Of a DNA stretch of 64,000 bases, positions 55,483 to 64,000 are shown piece after piece (the first letter of the stretch is position 1; every line of letters begins with the position of its first letter). The position numbers were made by a program, and so were the translations under genes. The notes below the pieces were generated by a model. That model searched no databases. It was not told the origin of the DNA and saw only the letters and a program-made list of their open reading frames with translations. Location: positions 1 through 64,000 of the forward strand of contig CACADE010000003.1 in NCBI GenBank assembly GCA_902531175.1, in the 5' to 3' direction. The stretch is from an uncultured Pelagibacteraceae bacterium (GTDB lineage Bacteria > Pseudomonadota > Alphaproteobacteria > Pelagibacterales > Pelagibacteraceae).

Positions 55483-58026
55483 GTGGAAAGATATAATTTC
55501 AAAAGAGTTGAAGAAGAATGGCAGAAGAAATGGGAAAGTTCAAAAGAATTTTCTACTAAGGTAGATAGAACAAAAAAAAAATTTTATTGTTTAGAAATGT
55601 TTCCATATCCCTCTGGAAAAATTCATATGGGTCATGTAAGAAATTATACTATTGGGGATGTTTTATCGCGTTATAAATCTCTCAAAGGATTTAATGTTTT
55701 ACATCCTATGGGTTGGGATGCTTTTGGTATGCCTGCAGAAAACGCTGCAAGAGAAAATAATCTTGACCCGAAGGACTGGACAAACTCAAATATTAAAACA
55801 ATGAAAAGTCAGTTAAAAAAATTGGGTTTATCTATTGATTGGAGCCGTGAAATTTCAACGTGTTCTGAGAGTTACTATAAACACCAACAGATTTTCTTTT
55901 TGGAGCTTCTAGAAAAAGGTTTAGTTTATCGAAAAGAAAACTATGTAAACTGGGATCCTGTAGATGAAACTGTTCTTGCAAATGAGCAAGTAATTGACGG
56001 AAAAGGTTGGAGATCAGGAGCAATAGTTGAAAGAAAAAAGTTAAGTCAGTGGTTTTTTAATATTTCTAAATTTTCTGAAGATTTATTAAAAGGTTTAGAA
56101 GAATTAAAAACCTGGCCAAATAAAGTAAAAGTCATGCAAAAAAATTGGATAGGTAAATCATTTGGAAGTGAAATCGATTTTAAAGTTACAGGTGATATTC
56201 CAGTCAAAAGTATAAAATGCTTCACAACTAGACCAGATACTCTTTTTGGACTTTCATTTATTGCAATTTCAATAGATCATGAGATATCGAAATACTATAT
56301 AAATGACAGTGGTTTTCAAAAATTTAAAGAAGAGTGTTCTAAAACTGGAACAACTGAGGAAGCTATAGCAATTGGAGAAAAAATTGGATTTAAAACTAAT
56401 TTAACTGCAACTAATCCTTTAAATTTAGCTCAAAAAGTTCCAGTTTATTTTGCGAACTTTGTGTTAATGGATTATGGTTTTGGGGCTGTATTTGGTTGTC
56501 CAGCACATGATCAAAGAGATTTTGACTTTGCCAAAAAATATAATCTAGAAATTAATACAGTTGTTAAGCCTTATGATGAAAATGATAACTTTAAAGTAAC
56601 GAATGAAGCATATCCAGGACCGGGAACTTTGATTAATTCTGAATTTTTAAATGGTTTAGATGCACCGAATGAGTCGGTTAATGAAACAATTAAAATCCTT
56701 GAGGCACGTAATATTGGAAAAAAACAAACTAATTATAGACTTAAAGATTGGGGGGTATCTAGACAAAGATACTGGGGTTGTCCTATACCTGTAGCATATG
56801 ATACATCAGGAAAAGTCTACCCTATTCCAATTGAAAAATTGCCAGTTAAATTACCAGAGAATATAAATTTAAAAGTTAAAGGAAATCCTTTAGACCATTT
56901 GAACGATTGGAAAGAAATTGAAATAGATGGTAAAAAACTAATTAGGGAAACTGATACATTAGACACATTTGTTTGCTCTTCCTGGTATTACTTAAGATTT
57001 TGTTCACCAAATAACCATGACTATGGATTTAGTAAGGATGAGATAGATTATTGGATGCCTGTTGACCAGTATATCGGTGGTGTTGAGCATGCAATACTCC
57101 ACCTTTTGTATTCTCGATTTTTTATGAGAGCAATTGATTATAAAAATAAAAATTTTAATATTCAGGAACCTTTTCAAAGCTTATTTACACAAGGAATGGT
57201 TTGTCACGAAACCTATAAGGATAAAAATAATAATTGGTTAAGACCGGATGAGGTAGAAAAAGTTAATAATATTGTTGTTAAAAAAAATAATCCAGATCAT
57301 GAAGTTAAAGTAGGGCCTTCAGAGTCAATGTCGAAATCAAAAAAAAACGTAATTGACCCAGAATTTATTATTGAAAATTATGGAGCTGACTCAGTGAGAT
57401 TATTTATTTTGTCTGATAGCCCTCCAGAAAAGGATGTTCAATGGTCTGAACAAGGAATGGTATCTTCATATAAATTTATTCAAAAATTCTGGATTTTGCA
57501 CAATGAAATTTTAAACGTAGTTAAAAAAAATTCTTCAAATGATAAAAGAGATGAGAACTTAGAAAAATTTTTAAACAAAACTATTTTTAAAATTTCAAAT
57601 AATTTAGAGAAATTTCAATATAATGTGATTGTGGCTAATATGTATGAAACATACAATTACTTGGTTAAATATATAAAGGAAGAAGTAAGCGTAATAAGTT
57701 TAAAAGAAAATTATATAAAAATTTTAATATGTTTCTTACCTGTGATTCCACATTTTGCTAACGAATGTCTAAAAACATTAGGAATTAAAAAAATTAACTG
57801 GCCAGATTATGAAAAATATTTGATGGATGATGATGAAGTTAACTATGTAATTCAAGTTAACGGAAAAAAGAAGGGTTTGATAAAATCGGAAAAAAATATT
57901 TCACAAGATAAGCTTATGAATTTAATAAAAAATAACGAAAAATTGACTAGATTTTTTAAAAAAAATGAGATTAAGAAGGTTATTTTTGTTAAAAATCGTC
58001 TAATAAATATTTTAATTAATGAGTAA
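55483..58026 (+). CDS. leuS: leucyl-tRNA synthetase
   Basis: Class I synthetase, 847 aa, from a GTG start ([14 protein letters not shown]). [16 protein letters not shown] holds the HIGH motif; the CP1 editing domain includes TTRPDTLFG, and the KMSKS loop is SMSKSKKN. It overlaps lptE by 8 nt. Confidence 0.98.
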   Translation: MERYNFKRVEEEWQKKWESSKEFSTKVDRTKKKFYCLEMFPYPSGKIHMGHVRNYTIGDVLSRYKSLKGFNVLHPMGWDAFGMPAENAARENNLDPKDWTNSNIKTMKSQLKKLGLSIDWSREISTCSESYYKHQQIFFLELLEKGLVYRKENYVNWDPVDETVLANEQVIDGKGWRSGAIVERKKLSQWFFNISKFSEDLLKGLEELKTWPNKVKVMQKNWIGKSFGSEIDFKVTGDIPVKSIKCFTTRPDTLFGLSFIAISIDHEISKYYINDSGFQKFKEECSKTGTTEEAIAIGEKIGFKTNLTATNPLNLAQKVPVYFANFVLMDYGFGAVFGCPAHDQRDFDFAKKYNLEINTVVKPYDENDNFKVTNEAYPGPGTLINSEFLNGLDAPNESVNETIKILEARNIGKKQTNYRLKDWGVSRQRYWGCPIPVAYDTSGKVYPIPIEKLPVKLPENINLKVKGNPLDHLNDWKEIEIDGKKLIRETDTLDTFVCSSWYYLRFCSPNNHDYGFSKDEIDYWMPVDQYIGGVEHAILHLLYSRFFMRAIDYKNKNFNIQEPFQSLFTQGMVCHETYKDKNNNWLRPDEVEKVNNIVVKKNNPDHEVKVGPSESMSKSKKNVIDPEFIIENYGADSVRLFILSDSPPEKDVQWSEQGMVSSYKFIQKFWILHNEILNVVKKNSSNDKRDENLEKFLNKTIFKISNNLEKFQYNVIVANMYETYNYLVKYIKEEVSVISLKENYIKILICFLPVIPHFANECLKTLGIKKINWPDYEKYLMDDDEVNYVIQVNGKKKGLIKSEKNISQDKLMNLIKNNEKLTRFFKKNEIKKVIFVKNRLINILINE

Positions 58027-58477
58027 AAAAATAATTTTATTTTTAGTTTGTTTCAATTTTATAGTTTTTGGCTGTTCTTACGAGCCAGTTCTCCTTCAAA
58101 AGAAAATTGATTTTACGGTTGGGCAGTTTATTTCATCAGGTGAAAAAAATATAAATTTAAAAATTCAAGATGTAATTAGGAATAAAAGTAAAGGTTCTTA
58201 TTCTTATGACATAAAGATTAATAGTAAAAAAGAGAAAACAATTGTTTCTCATGATAAAAAAGGTGATCCGTTAATTTTTGAATTATTAATAAGTGTAAAA
58301 TATGAGATAATAGATAATAATAAAAGTATTCATAAAAATACCATAGAGAAAAAGATTACATATAATAATATTTCCGATAAATTTGAATTGACAGGATATG
58401 AAAAAGATATTGTTGATGGATTTGCAAAAAATATTGCAGATGAAATGATACTATCCATTTCAAATTTAATTAAATGA
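58019..58477 (+). CDS. lptE: LPS-assembly lipoprotein LptE
   Basis: 152 residues with lipobox IVFGC (Cys19) followed by YEPVL, then an LptE-like alpha-beta domain ([10 protein letters not shown] and a C-terminal amphipathic helix [17 protein letters not shown]). It plugs the LptD barrel that inserts LPS. The assignment relies on the leuS-lptE-holA order plus the lipobox, as sequence conservation is low. The LptM-like gene near the left end would serve the same complex. Confidence 0.85.
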   Translation: MSKKIILFLVCFNFIVFGCSYEPVLLQKKIDFTVGQFISSGEKNINLKIQDVIRNKSKGSYSYDIKINSKKEKTIVSHDKKGDPLIFELLISVKYEIIDNNKSIHKNTIEKKITYNNISDKFELTGYEKDIVDGFAKNIADEMILSISNLIK

Positions 58478-59451
58478 TAATAAAATCTTTTGATGTACAA
58501 AGGAGTGAATTTTCTAAAAATAATTACTTTTTATTATACGGGACAAATGATGGGTTCAAAGAGGAATTAATCAACAATATTATACTCAAAGACTTTAAAG
58601 GTGAAATAATCCGAATAGATGAACAAGAGATAAATAATAAATCATCTGACTTGATTGACAGTTTACTTACAAAATCTCTTTTTGAAGAAGATAAATCAAT
58701 AATAATATCGAGAGCTACAGATAAAATTTTGAAATTTATACAAGATATTTTAAAGAGAAAAATTAGTAATATTAAAATAATTATCAATTGTGGTCTACTT
58801 GAAAAAAAGTCTAAACTTAGAAATCTTTTTGAAATAGACAAATCATTAATTGTAATACCTGTTTACGAAGATGATGCAAGATCCCTAACACCAATTATTC
58901 AAAAATTTTTAATTGAAAATAAAATAAAGCTATCACGAGAATCTATAGATTTACTTATTGATAGATCATCAGGTGATAGGAAAAATTTAAATGTTGAATT
59001 AAATAAAATTATGTATCTTTCAAAGACAACAAAAGAAATCAATTTTGAAATAATAAAGAAATTGACTAACTTAGCTGACAATCATAGTGTTTCAGAGTTA
59101 GCAGACAGTTTTTTACTTAAAAATCAAAAAAAAATTTCAAAAATTTTAAATGAGAATAATTACTCAAATGATGACTGTATTCTAATTTTGAGGGCTATTT
59201 CCAGTAAATCTAAGAGATTACTTAAAATATTAAATGAAAAAAAAGACAAAGCTAATATAGACTCAATAATAACTAATTATAAACCACCTATCTTTTGGAA
59301 AGATAAAGAAACTATAAAAAAACAAGCAAATAATTGGGACATTTTAGATCTTAAAAATAAAATTTTTAATCTAAATGACTTAGAATTTTTGATAAAAAGT
59401 CAGCCCTCAAATTCTTTAAAATTAATATCAGATTATATTAAAAATTATTAA
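58474..59451 (+). CDS. holA: DNA polymerase III delta subunit
   Basis: Clamp-loader subunit that opens the DnaN ring. 325 aa with YFLLYGTNDGFKEELI, the SLFEEDKSIIISRA block and the C-terminal helical collar. The start overlaps the lptE stop by 4 nt (ATGA). It is convergent with parB (4 nt overlap). Confidence 0.92.
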   Translation: MIIKSFDVQRSEFSKNNYFLLYGTNDGFKEELINNIILKDFKGEIIRIDEQEINNKSSDLIDSLLTKSLFEEDKSIIISRATDKILKFIQDILKRKISNIKIIINCGLLEKKSKLRNLFEIDKSLIVIPVYEDDARSLTPIIQKFLIENKIKLSRESIDLLIDRSSGDRKNLNVELNKIMYLSKTTKEINFEIIKKLTNLADNHSVSELADSFLLKNQKKISKILNENNYSNDDCILILRAISSKSKRLLKILNEKKDKANIDSIITNYKPPIFWKDKETIKKQANNWDILDLKNKIFNLNDLEFLIKSQPSNSLKLISDYIKNY

Positions 59452-60299
59452 TAATTATCTTTTATAATTTTTATAAATCTGTCTAGTTGGTCAACGCCTT
59501 TATACTCAAAAGATATAGTTCCTTGATTATTCTTTTTATTTATTAAATTTACTCTCATACCAATTTTTTCCATTAACTCTGCTTCAATATTGAGTGTGTT
59601 GGGATCCTTTTTATATTTTTTTAGATATGGCCCATTCTTAATTAATTTAATAAGATTCTCGGTTTGTCTAACTGAAAGACCTTTTTTTATTATTTTTTCA
59701 GCTAAAAAAATTGCATTGTTAACTCCAACTAGAATTTTGGCATGTCCTTGGCTCATTTTACCTTCACTAATGTAATTAAGTATTTTTTCTGGTAAAGAAA
59801 GAATTCTCAAACAATTGGAGACATGTGTTCTGCTTTTACCAATAAATTTAGAAACTTTATCCTGGTCATATCCAAAATTCTCAATTAAATTTTTATAACT
59901 TTTAGCTTCTTCAACTGGATTTAAATCCTTCCTTTGAACATTTTCGATAATTGCCATTTCTAAGGATTTTAAATTATCAGCAGAAATAATTACAACTGGA
60001 ACCTCGTTAAGTCCCGCAGATTGTGCTGCATGCCACCTTCTTTCCCCTGCGATTAATTCAAATTTATCGTCTTGATTATCCGATTTTCTAACTATTAATG
60101 GTTGTATTATTCCTCTTTCTTTTATCGAGTTTGTTAATTCATCTAAAGATTCTTTCTCAAATACTTTTCTTGGTTGATTTTTATTTGGAAGTATAGAGCT
60201 TATTGAAACTTTATTACTAGTTGTTTTTAAATCACTATCTCCAATAAGTGAAGATAAACCTCTGCCTAAACCTTTCTTACTTTTAAAAGGATTTATCAT
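59448..60299 (-). CDS. parB: chromosome-partitioning protein ParB
   Basis: parS-binding CTPase, 283 aa. KGLGRGLSSLIGD at the N-terminus contacts ParA; the CTP domain contains LIAGERRWHAAQ and IENVQRKDLNPVEEA; the helix-turn-helix is KFIGKSRTHVSNCLRIL, followed by a C-terminal dimer domain. It overlaps parA by 4 nt. Two parS sites lie upstream in rsmG and mnmG. Confidence 0.97.
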   Translation of the reverse strand: MINPFKSKKGLGRGLSSLIGDSDLKTTSNKVSISSILPNKNQPRKVFEKESLDELTNSIKERGIIQPLIVRKSDNQDDKFELIAGERRWHAAQSAGLNEVPVVIISADNLKSLEMAIIENVQRKDLNPVEEAKSYKNLIENFGYDQDKVSKFIGKSRTHVSNCLRILSLPEKILNYISEGKMSQGHAKILVGVNNAIFLAEKIIKKGLSVRQTENLIKLIKNGPYLKKYKKDPNTLNIEAELMEKIGMRVNLINKKNNQGTISFEYKGVDQLDRFIKIIKDNY

Positions 60300-61096
60300 G
60301 CTGCACTTTCTACTTGTTTATCTTGTTCTAAAAATTCCTCCGTAAAACTAAAGTAAGCTTTACTGCCTGGACAAATTTTATCGTATAAAAGAACCGGTAT
60401 ACCATGTGACGGTGCTTCGGATAACCTTACATTTCTTGGAACAGCTGTTGTGTAAACTTTTTCTTTAAAGTAATTTCTTGCTTCAAATTCAACTTGCCCT
60501 GAAAGTTTATTTCTTTTATCAAACATTGTAAGAAGAATACCTCTGATTTCCAATGATGGGTTTAAATTAGATTTTATTCTATCTATAGTTTTCATAAGTT
60601 GTGTTAAACCCTCCAAAGCAAAAAATTCTGTTTGAAGAGGAACTATTAAAGCATCAGAGGCGACTAATGCCATAATTGTTAAAAGACTTAAGGATGGAGG
60701 GCAGTCTATGAGTATATAATCATAAGATGGTCCAGAATTATTTAAAATAGCGGTTAATTCGTCTTTTAATTTAAAGGCTCTACGACTATCTCCAGCCGTT
60801 TCAACCTCAAGACCAGATAAATCAACATTTGAAGTTATTAAATTTAAATTTTCAAACTTTGTAGGTTGGATAACCTCTGAAATTTTCTTATTTCCGTTAA
60901 GCACACTGTAAATAGTTTTATCTGAATTTGTATTATTAGATAATCCAAGTCCTGTTGTAGCATTTCCTTGGGGATCTAGGTCAATTACCAATATTTTTTT
61001 TCCTTTCATTGATAATCCGGCGGCTAAATTAATTACTGTAGTTGTCTTTCCCACTCCTCCCTTTTGATTTATTACTGAAATTATTTTTTTAAACAT
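60296..61096 (-). CDS. parA: chromosome-partitioning ATPase ParA
   Basis: Deviant-Walker ATPase that moves ParB-parS. 266 aa with NQKGGVGKTTTVINLAA, DLDPQGNATTGLG and IDCPPSLSLLT. It forms the classical parA-parB pair. The 93 bp between it and rsmG contain only AT-rich DNA; a separate promoter there cannot be excluded. Confidence 0.97.
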   Translation of the reverse strand: MFKKIISVINQKGGVGKTTTVINLAAGLSMKGKKILVIDLDPQGNATTGLGLSNNTNSDKTIYSVLNGNKKISEVIQPTKFENLNLITSNVDLSGLEVETAGDSRRAFKLKDELTAILNNSGPSYDYILIDCPPSLSLLTIMALVASDALIVPLQTEFFALEGLTQLMKTIDRIKSNLNPSLEIRGILLTMFDKRNKLSGQVEFEARNYFKEKVYTTAVPRNVRLSEAPSHGIPVLLYDKICPGSKAYFSFTEEFLEQDKQVESAA

Positions 61097-61189
61097 TTTT
61101 TTTATAAATTTAAGTTAGAATATTTAAAAATTGATTTTTGAAAAGTTAATTCAAATATAAATTTTGATTTTAAAGGTTTGAAATTTATT

Positions 61190-61834
61190 TTAGACATTTT
61201 TTTTTCTTAGATTAGAAACTTTGATTATAATTGAGTTTTCATTTGTTGAGCTTTTTTTTTCCTCGTAGTCAAACTTCCATAACTTATGTGCATCATTTAA
61301 TATTTTTCTGCCACCTTTTCCTAAAAATAAAATTATATACTTAAAATTTTTAAAATTAGTTTGAGCTATTTGGAAGATTATTGGCAAAGGTTTAAATGCT
61401 CTTGAGATTATTACATCTGTAATTAAATTTTTTTCATCAAATATATTTTTTTGGTGAATTTCTGAATTTAAATTAAATTTTTTATCCATTTCTTTTAAGA
61501 AAACGCTTTTATGGTAGCTCTTCTCATAAAAAATTACCTTAAACAGTGGTTTTTTTGATTTCATCAAAATTCCTAGAACTATACCAGGTAAGCCAGCGCC
61601 TGAGCCAAGGTCTGTACACACATTTATGTCTTTTTTATTAATAAATTCAATAGTTTGTGCACTATCTTGTATATGCCTGTTTTTTATAATTTTTTCAGTG
61701 CTTTTGCTTATTAAGTTTAAACTTTTATTTCTAAGAATTATTGAATTTGAATAGTCTTCAAGCTCTTCTAATGTTTCACGTGAAACATTTGGAAGTGATA
61801 ATTTTCTAAAATTTAATTTATTCGAATCAATCAA
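61190..61834 (-). CDS. rsmG: 16S rRNA (guanine527-N7)-methyltransferase
   Basis: SAM-dependent methyltransferase, 214 aa, with [14 protein letters not shown] and ISRAFKPLP. The start is TTG overlapping the mnmG stop by 4 nt (TTGA); there is no ATG near. The conserved peptide NVSRET (residues 16-21) is encoded by a perfect parS site, so coding and segregation functions share the same bases. Confidence 0.95.
   Translation of the reverse strand: MIDSNKLNFRKLSLPNVSRETLEELEDYSNSIILRNKSLNLISKSTEKIIKNRHIQDSAQTIEFINKKDINVCTDLGSGAGLPGIVLGILMKSKKPLFKVIFYEKSYHKSVFLKEMDKKFNLNSEIHQKNIFDEKNLITDVIISRAFKPLPIIFQIAQTNFKNFKYIILFLGKGGRKILNDAHKLWKFDYEEKKSSTNENSIIIKVSNLRKKNV
61772..61787. promoter_or_regulatory. 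parS centromere site 1 (in rsmG)
   Basis: TGTTTCACGTGAAACA, identical to the 16-bp parS consensus. It lies in codons 16-21 of rsmG, about 1.5 kb from parB. Confidence 0.95.
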
Positions 61835-63702
61835 GCTATATGCTTAATAGACTTTCTTTTAAGATGAGACAACAAAATATATACTGCTGCAGGAGTAATA
61901 CCATCAATTCTTAAAGCTTGACCCATTGTTTTAGGTTTTATTTTCTTAAATTTTGATTTAACCTCGTTAGATAAGCCTGAAAAACTGTCATAATCCAAAT
62001 TTTCAGGAATAATAAGGCTTTCATCTTTTTTGAATGCCAATATATCTGCATTTTGCTTCTTTAAATAACCTTTATAATGTGAATTTATTTCTAATTGTTC
62101 GTCAATTTCACGTGAAACATACTTAATTTCAGGCCATATTTCTCTTATTTTATTCATATTTACTGATTTTTGGCCTAAAATCTGGCTTGCCGATCTGTTA
62201 ATTCCGTCTTTAGCAATATTTACACCATATTTTTCGACTTTAGATGGTGAAATATTTAAATTGTTCATCTTTATTTCAATCTTTGATAATTGTTTGAACT
62301 TCTCCATAAACACTTTTGCTCTTTCACTAAGTACAACTCCAATGTTTATACCTTTTTGTGTCAACCTGACATCCGCATTGTCTGACCTAAGGGATAATCT
62401 ATATTCAGCTCTAGACGTGAACATTCTATAAGGTTCTGCTACACCTTTAGTAACGAGATCATCGATCATAACTCCAATATAGGCTTCTGATCTGTCTAAA
62501 ATGAAAGGCTCTTTATTCTTAATTGAAAGGGCTGCATTAATCCCCGCCATCAATCCTTGAGCTGCAGCTTCTTCATATCCTGTGGTACCGTTGATTTGAC
62601 CGGCCAGGTAAAGATTTTTTATTTTTTTTGTTTCAAGGGTTAAAAATAGTTCTCTGGGATCCACAAAATCGTACTCTATAGCATAACCAGGCCTTAATAT
62701 TTTTACTTTCTCTAAACCATTGATTTTACTACATATTTCTTGCTGAATATCCTCTGGCAATGAAGTAGATATCCCATTTGGGTAAATTGTATAATCATTG
62801 AGTCCTTCAGGTTCCAAAAAAATTTGGTGTCTCTGCTTATCTGCAAATTTTTTAATTTTATCTTCTATAGATGGACAATATCTTGGACCAACACCATTTA
62901 TACTGCCCGAATACATTGCACTTTGTTTTATATTCTTAGAAATAATTTTGTGAACAGCTTCATTAGTATATGTCATACGACATGAAATTTGTTTATTTAA
63001 ATTTTTTTTAGTTAGAAAAGAAAAAAAATATGGATCATTATCAGCATGTTGTTCCTCTAAATTTTCAAAATTTATTGTCCTAGCATCAAGTCTTGGCGGG
63101 GTACCGGTTTTAAGTCTTCCGATTTTAAAATTATATTTTTCTAATTGTTCACTTAAACCAGTAGATGGCTTTTCATTAAATCTTCCTGCTGGCGTCTTTA
63201 GCTGACCAATATGTATTAAACCATTTAAGAATGTCCCTGTTGTTAAAATGACTTTGGAAGACTTAATTTCTTTCCCTGACTGGGTAGCAAATCCAATTAT
63301 CTTATTATTTTTAAAATTAAATCTAATTACAGGATCTGAAAAAATGCTTAAATTACAATAGTTTGCAAGTTTTTCTTGCATATATTTTTTATATAATGAT
63401 CTATCACTTTGGGTTCTAGGTCCTCTCACAGCCGGTCCCCTACTTCTATTTAATAATCTAAATTGGATACCAGATTTATCTGCTACATCTCCCATAACTC
63501 CATCTAATGCATCAATTTCTCTAACTAAATGACCCTTTCCTAAACCACCAATAGCAGGATTACACGACATCTCTCCAATAGTATTCAGGTTATGAGTGAA
63601 TAATGCAGTATTAACTCCTAATCGTGCCGAAGCAGCCGCCGCCTCGCAACCTGCATGACCACCACCAACTACAACCACATCAAATATTAATTCATTTTTC
63701 AC
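61831..63702 (-). CDS. mnmG: tRNA uridine-5-carboxymethylaminomethyl modification enzyme MnmG
   Basis: FAD enzyme that with MnmE modifies U34 of tRNAs. 623 aa from a GTG start: [21 protein letters not shown] (FAD loop), [30 protein letters not shown] and [20 protein letters not shown]. The C-terminal part contains [11 protein letters not shown], whose first codons form a second parS-like site. It heads the mnmG-rsmG-parA-parB operon behind mnmE. Confidence 0.98.
   Translation of the reverse strand: MKNELIFDVVVVGGGHAGCEAAAASARLGVNTALFTHNLNTIGEMSCNPAIGGLGKGHLVREIDALDGVMGDVADKSGIQFRLLNRSRGPAVRGPRTQSDRSLYKKYMQEKLANYCNLSIFSDPVIRFNFKNNKIIGFATQSGKEIKSSKVILTTGTFLNGLIHIGQLKTPAGRFNEKPSTGLSEQLEKYNFKIGRLKTGTPPRLDARTINFENLEEQHADNDPYFFSFLTKKNLNKQISCRMTYTNEAVHKIISKNIKQSAMYSGSINGVGPRYCPSIEDKIKKFADKQRHQIFLEPEGLNDYTIYPNGISTSLPEDIQQEICSKINGLEKVKILRPGYAIEYDFVDPRELFLTLETKKIKNLYLAGQINGTTGYEEAAAQGLMAGINAALSIKNKEPFILDRSEAYIGVMIDDLVTKGVAEPYRMFTSRAEYRLSLRSDNADVRLTQKGINIGVVLSERAKVFMEKFKQLSKIEIKMNNLNISPSKVEKYGVNIAKDGINRSASQILGQKSVNMNKIREIWPEIKYVSREIDEQLEINSHYKGYLKKQNADILAFKKDESLIIPENLDYDSFSGLSNEVKSKFKKIKPKTMGQALRIDGITPAAVYILLSHLKRKSIKHIA
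62104..62119. promoter_or_regulatory. parS centromere site 2 (in mnmG)
   Basis: On the minus strand TGTTTCACGTGAAATT, 14 of 16 matches to parS with the central TTTCACGTGAAA intact. It encodes the VSRE of mnmG (Arg is codon 531) and lies 332 bp from site 1. Confidence 0.85.
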
Positions 63703-63727
63703 AATTGTAATTTATTATTGATCTCAA

Positions 63728-63757
63728 ATTTTACAAGAAAACACTTATATTTGTCAA
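63728..63757 (-). promoter_or_regulatory. sigma70 promoter of mnmG operon
   Basis: Reading leftwards: perfect -35 TTGACA (63752-63757), 18 bp spacer, -10 TAAAAT (63728-63733, 5 of 6). It sits in the 76 bp gap between mnmE and mnmG and would start transcription near 63721, about 19 nt before the mnmG GTG. It probably serves mnmG-rsmG and perhaps parA-parB. Confidence 0.7.
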
Positions 63758-63778
63758 AAAAGCTAAGTATTTCAACAA

Positions 63779-64000
63779 TTATTTGCCTATGCAAAAGTCA
63801 CTAAAAATTGATCCTAAAATTTCTTCAACATCAATTTTTCCAACAATTATGCCCAAGTATCTTGTTGCTAATCTTAGATCTTCGGCTGCTTTATCAAAAT
63901 CATCTAAAGATTTTTTATCTTCAAAACTATTTAATTGTTCAACACATTTTTCAAGATTAAATCTATGTCTCTGTCTTGTTATAAATATATCTTCGGACGA
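63779..64000 (-). CDS. mnmE: tRNA modification GTPase MnmE, C-terminal fragment
   Basis: The last 73 codons of mnmE; the gene continues off the right edge. The visible part has RQRHRFNLEKCVEQL, LRLATRYLGIIVGKIDVEEIL and the invariant C-terminal FCIGK, whose cysteine is typical of MnmE. It is the partner of MnmG, in the common mnmE-mnmG-rsmG-parA-parB order. Confidence 0.95.
   Translation of the reverse strand, partial: SSEDIFITRQRHRFNLEKCVEQLNSFEDKKSLDDFDKAAEDLRLATRYLGIIVGKIDVEEILGSIFSDFCIGK

Noticed and set aside
1-64000. CRISPR arrays, transposons, prophage, tRNA or rRNA genes
   Set aside because: No regularly spaced repeats, transposase motifs, cloverleaf or rRNA-like sequence was seen on reading both strands.

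Overview
The window is a very AT-rich, extremely compact bacterial chromosome segment with about 70 protein genes. Most neighbours overlap by 1-17 nt or sit a few bases apart, and no gene-free stretch exceeds about 250 bp. Gene content and order point to an alphaproteobacterium with a streamlined genome, most likely the SAR11 clade (Pelagibacterales). The pointers are irr-fabA-fabB-fabI, murJ-trpS-nfu, tsaB-fur-miaB-phoH-ybeY-lnt-metK-nusA-infB-rbfA-rpsO-pnp, DUF3576-leuS-lptE-holA and mnmG-rsmG-parA-parB, together with lysine-rich proteins and a porin of the kind seen in that group. No tRNA, rRNA, CRISPR array, transposase or prophage gene was seen.

Layout. 1-4.4 kb: end of an esterase gene, a HIG1-type membrane protein, a TlpA-like thioredoxin, then argH-lptM-lysA-plsC. 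4.4-8.3 kb (minus): dnaA-dnaN, rpsT, mutM. 8.3-13.5 kb (plus): ubiE-ubiB-coaBC-dut-moeB/thiF-SH3 protein. 13.5-17.4 kb (minus): katG, a 2OG-Fe hydroxylase, a DUF2061 protein and a Cys-rich mini-protein, next to irr. 17.5-20.4 kb (plus): fabA-fabB-fabI. 20.4-39 kb (minus): rhodanese, pnp-rpsO-rbfA-infB-nusA, metK-lnt-ybeY-phoH-miaB-fur-tsaB, Bax-like glucosaminidase, NifU-like, trpS, murJ, with one plus-strand polysaccharide deacetylase. 39-44.5 kb: maeB, a BON lipoprotein, rsmI, an LpoA-like protein, rdgB. 44.6-51.4 kb (plus): grpE-dnaK-dnaJ-dapB-nth-PfkB kinase-oxygenase. 51.4-53.7 kb: a 34-aa ArfA-like rescue factor, an orphan winged-helix regulator, an L,D-transpeptidase-like protein, yggS and a ThiE-like protein. 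53.7-59.5 kb: a porin, then DUF3576-leuS-lptE-holA. 59.4-64 kb (minus): parB-parA-rsmG-mnmG and the 3' end of mnmE, with two parS sites inside rsmG and mnmG.

Most interesting signals. (1) A katG-centred peroxide/iron module beside irr, with three close matches to the Irr box (ICE motif): two in tandem before katG and one between irr and fabA. Well-studied open-ocean SAR11 strains are described as lacking catalase-peroxidase, so this looks like an accessory trait. (2) A 34-codon ArfA-like ribosome-rescue gene coupled by TAGTG to the regulator upstream. (3) An intrinsic terminator lying inside the last codons of the ThiE-like gene, so transcripts ending there would have no stop codon. (4) A terminator whose U-tract ends 12 nt before the nusA start, i.e. 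a likely attenuator. (5) Two parS sites embedded in conserved coding motifs. (6) Extreme compaction: an ATGCAT hexamer that could serve as start codon for two divergent genes, a half-length TsaB, and near-leaderless rpsT and grpE.

Functionally the window is mostly housekeeping: replication start, segregation, translation, protein folding, lysine and arginine synthesis, ubiquinone, CoA and fatty acids, and envelope biogenesis. The accessory part is the katG module and the small genes at 51.4-53.7 kb.
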